DNA from: Bacillota bacterium
GTDB taxonomy: Bacteria > Bacillota > Clostridia > Christensenellales > CAG-138
Direction: 5' to 3'
DNA: 14,939 nucleotides
NCBI GenBank assembly: GCA_023393045.1
Contig: JAEWMV010000195.1
Location: 1 to 14,939 of the forward strand
Made by a program: the position numbers and the translations under genes. The notes below the pieces were generated by a model. It was not told the origin of the DNA and searched no databases. It worked only from the letters and a program-made list of their open reading frames with translations. Positions 7,847 to 12,854 of the stretch are shown here, piece by piece. Numbering within the stretch: position 1 is the stretch's first letter; each line of letters starts with the position of its first letter.

Positions 7847-8317
7847 TCAAACGTTGTGTTTTTCCATGCGATACAGCTTTTGCGCGTCCGCCTCCTTCAC
7901 GCCGTTTTTATAGGCATAGCCCATTTTTTGGTAAAATCCGCAGCCGCTGACGGACGCGGGGATTTCCACGCGGCGCGCGCGCAGGAAGTATTCGTCCGCC
8001 TCAAGCGCGCGCATGATTCCCCTGCCCACGCCCTTCCCGTGCCATTCCGGCAGAACGAAAAACGTTAAGATAATGCTCTCCGCCTCGCTTCCCCAGAAGG
8101 GCGCGACGGAACCCGTGCCGACGATGTTTCCATCCTCAAGCGCCACGTACATGTGCGCGCCGGAGGCGATGGCCCGTATTTTCTGCGCGTCATAGCCCAG
8201 GGCGAGTTGCTCCATCTCCTCGAGGGGATAATCCCTCGTGTTGATTTCGAGAAGGTTCCTTCGCACAAGAAGCGCAACTTCCCCCGCGTCTGTGTCGACG
8301 AAGCGCCTGATCACCAT
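7847..8317 (-). CDS. GNAT family N-acetyltransferase
   Basis: Predicted cytoplasmic acetyl-CoA-dependent N-acetyltransferase of 156 residues; the substrate cannot be told. The fold is visible as a first strand MVIRRF, a central strand SIILTFFVLPEW, the acetyl-CoA pyrophosphate loop HGKGVG (93-98, fitting Q/R-x-x-G-x-G with His at the first position), and the C-terminal motif FYQKMGY (128-134). The start is ATG at 8315-8317 since GGAGG lies five to six bases upstream; the in-frame TTG twelve bases earlier would place that site inside the gene. It is monocistronic: an extended -10 promoter lies just upstream and stem-loops flank it. It has no evident link with the phosphate operon. Confidence 0.88.
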   Translation of the reverse strand: MVIRRFVDTDAGEVALLVRRNLLEINTRDYPLEEMEQLALGYDAQKIRAIASGAHMYVALEDGNIVGTGSVAPFWGSEAESIILTFFVLPEWHGKGVGRGIMRALEADEYFLRARRVEIPASVSGCGFYQKMGYAYKNGVKEADAQKLYRMEKHNV

Positions 8318-8355
8318 GCCGCCCTCCAAACATACATATTATGATAGTTACACGG

Positions 8356-8364
8356 ATTATATCA
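8356..8364 (-). promoter_or_regulatory. Extended -10 promoter for the GNAT gene
   Basis: Minus-strand TGATATAAT: a consensus TATAAT (8356-8361) with the TGN extension (8362-8364), about 39 bp upstream of the ATG. No good -35 is present; the position 17 bp upstream falls at the foot of the hairpin at 8381-8410. Confidence 0.55.
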
Positions 8365-8380
8365 CGGCGCAATTTCATGC

Positions 8381-8410
8381 GAAAGCCCGGCCGCAAATGG
8401 CCGGGCTTTC
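8381..8410. other. Perfect 12-bp stem-loop without U-tract
   Basis: GAAAGCCCGGCC (8381-8392), a 6-base loop and GGCCGGGCTTTC (8399-8410) form a very stable hairpin. Neither side has a run of T longer than three. It follows the lipoprotein terminator on the minus strand and abuts the GNAT promoter, so it may be a back-up terminator that insulates that promoter. Confidence 0.6.
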
Positions 8411-8426
8411 CCTATAATGATAAGTC

Positions 8427-8457
8427 AAAACGCGCGCTTCCCCCTTGAGGCGCGCGC
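8427..8457 (-). terminator. Intrinsic terminator of the zinc-ribbon/LuxR/lipoprotein unit
   Basis: On the minus strand CGCGCGCCTC pairs with GAAGCGCGCG (10 bp including one G-U) around a 6-base loop, followed directly by TTTTGACTT. It starts about 10 bp past the lipoprotein stop. Confidence 0.75.
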
Positions 8458-8466
8458 TTTATAAAA

Positions 8467-8961
8467 TCACTCCGTCGGCGGGGTGATCGACAGGCTCAGC
8501 GCGCCGTCCGAATACATAATCGAAACAATCCAGCCTTCCGCATCCGCGCCCGCGTAGGAAAAACCGCCCTCATACGTCATGTCGTACGCGTCCACGGTGT
8601 AATCCTTTTTGACTTCCTCCTTGAGCGCGCTCATGTCGTCCTCGTCGATTCCCTCCATGCTGATATAGAGCCCGCTGTCGCTCTCCAATACATAGGTGAC
8701 TTTTCCGGATTTCGGCTTGGGCAGCCTTTTTGCCATGTCGGAGGTTGGCCATTCCGTGCCGCCGATGGTCATCTGCTCCCCGTTCTCACCCTCGATGGTG
8801 AGCGTGTCGCCATCGATATCCACATCGGCGCCGCTTCCGTTCCCCAGCATGCCCTCCATGATGCCCTCGCCTATCTTTTCGCCGATCTTCTTCCTGATGT
8901 TGCAGCCGGCAAGGGAGGCGAGCATAAGCATAACGATTAGGATTGCTACGATCTTTTTCAT
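8467..8961 (-). CDS. Small secreted lipoprotein of unknown function (DUF6591-like)
   Basis: 164 residues with a type II signal peptide: MKKIVAILIVMLMLASLAGC, lipidated Cys at 20, so the mature protein is predicted to be anchored outside the membrane. After the lipobox comes a short Lys/Gly/Glu-rich helix (KKIGEKIGEGIMEGML), a Gly/Asp-rich turn region with VDIDGDTLTIEG, the segment GGTEWPTSDMAKRLPKPKSGKVTYV, and a C-terminal beta-rich part. The IGEKIGE, DGDTLTIEG and GTEWP pattern resembles Clostridia lipoproteins I recall as DUF6591; that name is from memory and only tentative. ATG with AAAAAGGAG upstream. It follows the small LuxR gene by 27 bp and is the last gene of that unit. Function unknown. 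Confidence 0.82.
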   Translation of the reverse strand: MKKIVAILIVMLMLASLAGCNIRKKIGEKIGEGIMEGMLGNGSGADVDIDGDTLTIEGENGEQMTIGGTEWPTSDMAKRLPKPKSGKVTYVLESDSGLYISMEGIDEDDMSALKEEVKKDYTVDAYDMTYEGGFSYAGADAEGWIVSIMYSDGALSLSITPPTE

Positions 8962-8988
8962 GTGATACTCCTTTTTGATTGTAGTTTA

Positions 8989-9372
8989 CTATTTATCATC
9001 AACGGCGTTTCCGTTGGATTGCGCGTTCACAAGATAGCGGTAGTTGATGATAAGCTCCGCCCGCGTATTGATGCCGAGCTTCCTGTACACCGCATTCATG
9101 TGGGTGTTGACCGTGGAATATTTGACGCCGAGCTTCTGCGCGGATTCCTTGAGCGTGTAGCCCTCCACCAGCAGCAGGCAGAGCTCCTTCTCGCGCGCGG
9201 TCAGCTTATCCGTGCGCGCCTGCTTTTCCTCCTGCGCGATGCCGGGTTTCCCTCCGATGGGGGAAACGGATGCATCATCGCTGTGCGCCGTTGCTTCGGG
9301 CATGCCGGAGGCCCCACGCGCCCGCCGTCCCAAAAAAGCCAGCAGGTGCCGCTTCCAGTTCGATTGCGCCAT
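8989..9372 (-). CDS. Stand-alone LuxR-type helix-turn-helix protein
   Basis: 127 residues. The first 53 or so are polar and show no recognisable receiver or sensor domain. The LuxR/GerE DNA-binding domain occupies about 55-108: LTAREKELCLLL, then EGYTLKESAQKLGV and the recognition helix STVNTHMNAVYRKLGI, ending INTRAELI. The start is ATG 9370-9372 with AAAGGAG five bases upstream; the longer reading frame before it is GC-rich run-on with no ribosome site. Its helix-turn-helix is about 50% identical by eye to that of the membrane regulator at 9862-11301, including the TVNT and YRK.GIN.RAEL blocks, so the two are paralogues and may share operators. It lies between the zinc-ribbon and lipoprotein genes in one unit. 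A cytoplasmic transcription regulator is the best call; its signal is unknown. Confidence 0.88.
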   Translation of the reverse strand: MAQSNWKRHLLAFLGRRARGASGMPEATAHSDDASVSPIGGKPGIAQEEKQARTDKLTAREKELCLLLVEGYTLKESAQKLGVKYSTVNTHMNAVYRKLGINTRAELIINYRYLVNAQSNGNAVDDK

Positions 9373-9421
9373 AATACTCCTTTCCCGGGATCGACAATCC
9401 GGCGCATGCGCGCCCTGCGGC

Positions 9422-9712
9422 CTAAAGCTTCGTGCCGCAGCCGCCGCAGAAGCGCACGTTGGGCGCGAGCCGCGCGCCTCACTTGGGGCATTTAGTGTTG
9501 AAGCCCAGCTTGCCCTCAAGCTCCGGGAATTGGCCGGGATATATCCTGAGCGCGTTTCTGCCGACCTGCGCGTATATTTCGGTCTCCTCAGCCTTGAGCT
9601 CGCTCAGTTCGCTCTGCGCGTTCATGAGCTTCACGTTGGGATCGTCCTGCGGCATAAAGCCGGAAAGGCCCTTCATCAATCCGCCGAACCCGCCGAAAAG
9701 GTCGTTTGTCAT
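9422..9712 (-). CDS. Zinc-ribbon protein with in-frame TGA at a Cys position
   Basis: Reads 77 codons from ATG 9710-9712 (GGGAGG seven bases upstream), meets TGA at 9479-9481, then continues in the same frame for 18 residues to a TAG at 9422-9424. The N-terminal part is Gly/Phe-rich (DLFGGFGGLM), then a probable coiled coil (NAQSELSELKAEETEIYAQV). The C-terminus is a zinc ribbon: CPK, TGA, GARLAP, then FCGGCGTKL. In such ribbons the pattern is CPxCG...FCxxCG, so the TGA stands exactly where the second Cys (TGC or TGT) belongs. If read as stop, the product is 77 residues ending in CPK and loses the ribbon. TGA ends at least seven other genes here, so it is not reassigned generally. A point mutation, a base error, or selenocysteine are the options. 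First gene of the unit with the LuxR and lipoprotein genes. Confidence 0.75.
9479..9481 (-). other. In-frame TGA replacing a zinc-ligand Cys codon
   Basis: TGA is codon 78 of the zinc-ribbon gene, one base from TGC/TGT. The flanking CPK and GARLAP and the intact second CGGC pair show that the frame is conserved on both sides. A small hairpin (GGCGCG, CGGCT loop, CGCGCC) begins right after the TGA, but it does not match the usual placement of a bacterial SECIS loop. Confidence 0.8.
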
Positions 9713-9752
9713 GCTGCCGCCTCCCTTGCGTCACAATCTGCCTCTATGACCT

Positions 9753-9831
9753 CATTTTGCATAAAATGCCCTTATATACAAGTCATTAATACAAATGAAG
9801 CACATGATCTGCGCCTCATTAGTTCTAATGA
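9753..9831. promoter_or_regulatory. Three CATT/AATG dyads, candidate LuxR-type operator array
   Basis: Dyads: CATTTTGCATAAAATG (9753-9768), TCATTAATACAAATGA (9783-9798) and TCATTAGTTCTAATGA (9816-9831; its arms extend to 8 bp at 9815-9832). Centres are 30 and 33 bp apart, about three helical turns. The latter two are TCATT-N6-AATGA; the first has a spacer two bases longer. They bracket a candidate promoter of the zinc-ribbon/LuxR/lipoprotein unit. Binding by the local LuxR proteins is inferred. Confidence 0.5.
9771..9799 (-). promoter_or_regulatory. Candidate promoter of the zinc-ribbon/LuxR/lipoprotein unit
   Basis: Minus-strand TTCATT (9794-9799), 17-bp spacer, TATAAG (9771-9776). Transcription would begin near 9764, about 52 bp before the ATG at 9712. 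The -35 is poor and overlaps the AATGA half of the middle dyad, as expected for a regulated promoter. Confidence 0.4.
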
Positions 9832-9861
9832 GTATTGTCTTTTTTTGTTTGAAAGGAATGA

Positions 9862-11301
9862 CTATTTCGCGACGTAATCCTTAAAGACCTGCATGAGTTC
9901 GGCGCGGCTGTTGATGCCGGCCTTGCGATAGATGCTCGTGCAGTATGTGTTGACGGTCGGGTAGGCAAGCGAGAGGATGCCGGATATCTGGCGCATCGTA
10001 TAGCCCTGGAGCAGCAGCCTGCATACCTCGATCTCGCGCTTGCTCAGATGATGCCGCCTGAAGAGATGGAGCTGCTCGTTATCCACCTCCGGATGCTGGG
10101 AGTCCTTGGCCCAGTCGTTTTCAAAATGGCCTTGGGCGATGAAGGGTGAGGCAATCAAAAGGGATATCATCACCGCGGCGGAAACGACGCTGGCGGCGAG
10201 GGAAACCCCGAAGGTGCCCACATCGCTGATAAGCCCGCCCAGCAGCACGCCGGAGACGCCGCCGCATATGCCCACGAGCAGTATGGAGAGGCGGATGTAC
10301 TTCATGCTTTCATATTTTTTGCCCACGACGCCGATGATGTAATACATATTGATCATGCCGACGGTATTGCCTATGCCAAGGAGTATGGCAAATGCAATGC
10401 CGAAACCCTGCGCATATTCCATAAAGGCATTGCAGAAAAGCCCCATCGCGACGGAGGCAAAGGTGATGTTCCCAAGCCACAGATACGCTTTCCTCGATAT
10501 GAAATAGAAAAAGAAGAATACGGCGCAGCCCGCGAGGCCACCCACGTGATACCACGTCATCAGCGGGACGCCCGCACTTATTTCGGCCACGTTGAGTATG
10601 CCCTTGCCCGCCCCCTTGCAGAGCACGGCGAAGGCGCAGTTGAAAAAGATGGTGAGATAAATGCGCCGGCTCATCACGGGCGGCGCGGATTTTATGTCGC
10701 CGTCCTCATCCGCGACGTCCTTTTTCTTAAAAAACCATGTCGCGCTCGCGGATGTCGCCAGCATAACGAGGGAAAGGAAGAGTTCAAGCGTTTTGTCGGC
10801 ATTGCGCTCAAGCAGGAGCGAAATGAACGCGATGAGCGCGTTGCTGCCCACCACGGCGTAGAGCTTTTCCGTATTGTTGAGGGAAAAGACAAAGGGCATC
10901 AGGATGCCGATGTTGACGCCGCCTATGGCGACGGAGGTGAGGATTGCGAGCACGAGCCTGAGCCTGTCGTCCCGCGCGAGGAAGAACGCGAGGAAGCCCC
11001 CGACCACGAGCACCGCGCATGCGCGCGAAACGCGCACGAACCATTCTTTTTTTATGATGAACACGAGGATTGCGGAGGAGATCAGGTTGACCGCGTGCAT
11101 GAGGGAGCGGAAGGTTTCCGTAAGCACGGCGCCGTTTTGCGGCGAAGCCGTCCACCACGTCGCAAAGGCGATAACCCACGCGTAGTAGACGACCCATATA
11201 ACGACATAAGGCAGATTCCGTTTCCTGAGGAAATGATAATCCACCACGCTGTCGTATCTGTCCGCTCCGGCAGGCAGCGCCTCCGGCTTTTCACGGACCA
11301 T
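9862..11301 (-). CDS. Membrane-integral LuxR-type regulator (12 helices plus C-terminal HTH)
   Basis: 479 residues from the chosen start. Twelve hydrophobic segments fill about residues 25-390, in an MFS-like arrangement with a charged cytoplasmic stretch after helix 6 (KKKDVADEDGDIKS) and loops such as ISRKAYLW. A linker of about 30 residues leads to a LuxR/GerE DNA-binding domain from about 419 to the end: LSKREIEVCRLLLQGYT, then a recognition helix around YPTVNTYCTSIYRKAGI and NSRAEL. Fusion of a transporter-like membrane domain to a LuxR HTH is a known but poorly understood architecture in Actinobacteria and Clostridia; the membrane part presumably senses a ligand. ATG 11299-11301 has AGGGGG six bases upstream; an in-frame ATG at 11335-11337 lacks a ribosome site but would add a CFNC motif. 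The small LuxR protein downstream is its HTH paralogue. Confidence 0.85.
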   Translation of the reverse strand: MVREKPEALPAGADRYDSVVDYHFLRKRNLPYVVIWVVYYAWVIAFATWWTASPQNGAVLTETFRSLMHAVNLISSAILVFIIKKEWFVRVSRACAVLVVGGFLAFFLARDDRLRLVLAILTSVAIGGVNIGILMPFVFSLNNTEKLYAVVGSNALIAFISLLLERNADKTLELFLSLVMLATSASATWFFKKKDVADEDGDIKSAPPVMSRRIYLTIFFNCAFAVLCKGAGKGILNVAEISAGVPLMTWYHVGGLAGCAVFFFFYFISRKAYLWLGNITFASVAMGLFCNAFMEYAQGFGIAFAILLGIGNTVGMINMYYIIGVVGKKYESMKYIRLSILLVGICGGVSGVLLGGLISDVGTFGVSLAASVVSAAVMISLLIASPFIAQGHFENDWAKDSQHPEVDNEQLHLFRRHHLSKREIEVCRLLLQGYTMRQISGILSLAYPTVNTYCTSIYRKAGINSRAELMQVFKDYVAK

Positions 11302-11374
11302 CCCATACCCCCTGCAATTGAAACAACGCTCATTCATGCGGCAAACGCATAGGGAATCCCGCAGATGATCGTAT

Positions 11375-11383
11375 ATTATATCA
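11375..11383 (-). promoter_or_regulatory. Extended -10 promoter for the membrane LuxR gene
   Basis: Minus-strand TGATATAAT (TATAAT at 11375-11380, TGA at 11381-11383), the same extended -10 as before the GNAT gene, about 74 bp before the chosen ATG. The -35 is weak (TATGCA at 17 bp). A 14-bp palindrome AAGCCGCGCGGCTT at 11405-11418 lies just upstream and may be the end of the preceding transcript or an operator. Confidence 0.5.
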
Positions 11384-11471
11384 TATCGTCATTCTCCTGC
11401 ATAGAAGCCGCGCGGCTTGAAGAAAACCGCATCCAATGACGACTGTTATCCGTTATGCGCGTATGCGCGGC

Positions 11472-12713
11472 CTAAAGCGTGACGACGGTTCCTTTGCGGC
11501 GCGATTCTTCCGCCGCGAAGCAGATAAGGTGGCTCTCCACGGATTCGCCTATGGAGCTTTTTACCGCGCCCTCTTCGCCCATTTCCATGCACACGAACGC
11601 GTCGATAAGCGCGAGGTCGCCGCCCGCGTGCGCGTCCGCCATGCCGCCGGGCGGCGGGTTTTCCGTGCTGCGCACCGCGCCCGTGCGGAAATTCGTGACC
11701 TCTATGGTCTCATCGGACATTTTGGCGCGGATTTCGCCGTGCGAGCCCATGATGTGTATGGTGCGCCCATGGCGGTAATCCGTAAACGCGGAAACGGTGA
11801 GCGTCGCGGTGATGCCGCCGTCAAATTCCAAAATGGTGGACTGGTGGTCGACCACGTCGTTGTCGCAATGATACACGCAGCGGCCGTAAGGCCCCTCGCG
11901 CAGGGCCCTGAGCCTGCCCTCGCGGCTGAAGTCAGAGGTGATGACGGAGACGGGCCAGCCCGTATACCCCGGAATCATATAAATGCGAAGTGCGTTGTAC
12001 GGGCAGTCCGGCACGGCGCAGTCGAGGCAGCGTTCGGCGCTGCCCGCGGGCGCGTTTTCCTTGCGGAAATGCTTGAGGCTGCCAAATGACGCCACGCGGC
12101 GGCAGTCCTTGCCGGTGAGGTAGAGGAGAATGTCCGCGTCGTGGCAGGATTTAGCCAGCAGCATGGGGCTCGTTTCATCCTCGCGCCGCCAGGAACCGCG
12201 CACATAGCTGTGCGCCGCGTGCCAGTACCCGATGTTCTCCGTATGCGTGATGTTGACGACCTCGCCGATTTCCCCGCTCTCGATGATGGCTTTGAGCGTA
12301 CTGAAAAAGCGCGTGTAGCGCAGCACATGGCATACGACCGCGCGTTTTCCCGTCCTTTTTGAGGTTTCGAGTATGCGCAGGCACTCGCCGGCGGTTTTGG
12401 CGACGGGCTTTTCCAGCAGCACATCCAAGCCCCGCTCCATCGCCGCGCACGCGGGCGCGACATGGGCGTTGTCCTGCGTGGCGACAAGCGCGGCGTCCGC
12501 CTCAATACCGGAGGCTAATGCCTCGCGCCAGTCGGCAAACACATATTTTTCCGGCACGCCGTAGCGCGCGGCGAAGGCGTTCCTTCTCGCTTCCACGGGA
12601 TCCGCCGCGGCGACGAAGCGCAGTTTTTCAGGGCACATCAGCGCATAGGGCGCGTACGCGTCCATGCCGCGGTTGCCCGCCCCCAGGCATATCAGGCGCA
12701 CCGGTGGGTTCAT
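11472..12713 (-). CDS. Gfo/Idh/MocA family NAD(P)-dependent oxidoreductase
   Basis: 413 residues. The N-terminal Rossmann fold starts with VRLICLGAGNRG (residues 5-16, a GxGxxG-type loop), Asp38 follows the second strand (AAADP), and the family signature EKP is at 101-103 with Lys102 the expected catalytic residue. The C-terminal half contains HAAHSYVRGSWRR and KSCHDADIL (188-196), whose His191 and Asp192 fit the usual active-site helix. A Cys cluster, Cys229-x2-Cys232-x4-Cys237, looks like a small metal- or structure-holding insertion seen in some Clostridia relatives. The family acts on sugars, inositols and related polyols; the substrate here cannot be told. ATG with GAGGA about eight bases upstream. 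No neighbour with sugar transport or catabolism lies in the window, and a terminator separates it from the upstream flavoprotein gene. Confidence 0.92.
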   Translation of the reverse strand: MNPPVRLICLGAGNRGMDAYAPYALMCPEKLRFVAAADPVEARRNAFAARYGVPEKYVFADWREALASGIEADAALVATQDNAHVAPACAAMERGLDVLLEKPVAKTAGECLRILETSKRTGKRAVVCHVLRYTRFFSTLKAIIESGEIGEVVNITHTENIGYWHAAHSYVRGSWRREDETSPMLLAKSCHDADILLYLTGKDCRRVASFGSLKHFRKENAPAGSAERCLDCAVPDCPYNALRIYMIPGYTGWPVSVITSDFSREGRLRALREGPYGRCVYHCDNDVVDHQSTILEFDGGITATLTVSAFTDYRHGRTIHIMGSHGEIRAKMSDETIEVTNFRTGAVRSTENPPPGGMADAHAGGDLALIDAFVCMEMGEEGAVKSSIGESVESHLICFAAEESRRKGTVVTL

Positions 12714-12794
12714 TGCTTGTTCCTCACATTGTTATAGAAGTTATGTTGATGTATTTAGTTTACCACGAAGGAGTGAAAAAACAAACCGTCACGG

Positions 12795-12834
12795 TAAAAT
12801 AAAAGCCGGAGAAGGCTGCCCGGCCCCCTCCGGC
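12795..12834 (-). terminator. Intrinsic terminator of the CoA-disulfide-reductase-like gene
   Basis: On the minus strand GCCGGAG (12828-12834) pairs with CTCCGGC (12805-12811) around a GC-rich loop, followed directly by TTTTATTTTA (12804 to 12795). It begins 20 bp past the stop codon. Confidence 0.85.
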
Positions 12835-12854
12835 ATGTAGAATGTCCGTTTCGC

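Noticed and set aside
8318..8329. TTG at 8327-8329 as the GNAT start
   Set aside because: The GGAGG site falls within those codons and is correctly spaced for ATG 8315-8317.
9425..9478. SECIS element after the zinc-ribbon TGA
   Set aside because: Hairpins can be drawn, but in such GC-rich sequence this is expected. The best one begins immediately after TGA rather than at the normal distance, so it was not annotated.
8989..9519. Longer version of the small LuxR gene starting at 9519
   Set aside because: It would overlap the zinc-ribbon coding end, its added residues are low-complexity, and ATG 9370-9372 has an excellent ribosome site.
9815..9832. CTCATTAG/CTAATGAG dyad as a terminator of the membrane LuxR gene
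   Set aside because: On the minus strand no T-run follows it. A T-run exists only on the plus side, seven bases away, where no gene ends. An operator fits better.
12714..12794. Promoter for the Gfo/Idh gene
   Set aside because: TATAAC at about 12727-12732 is too close to the ribosome site, and TTGTTT/TAAACT further upstream is weak, so no site was called.
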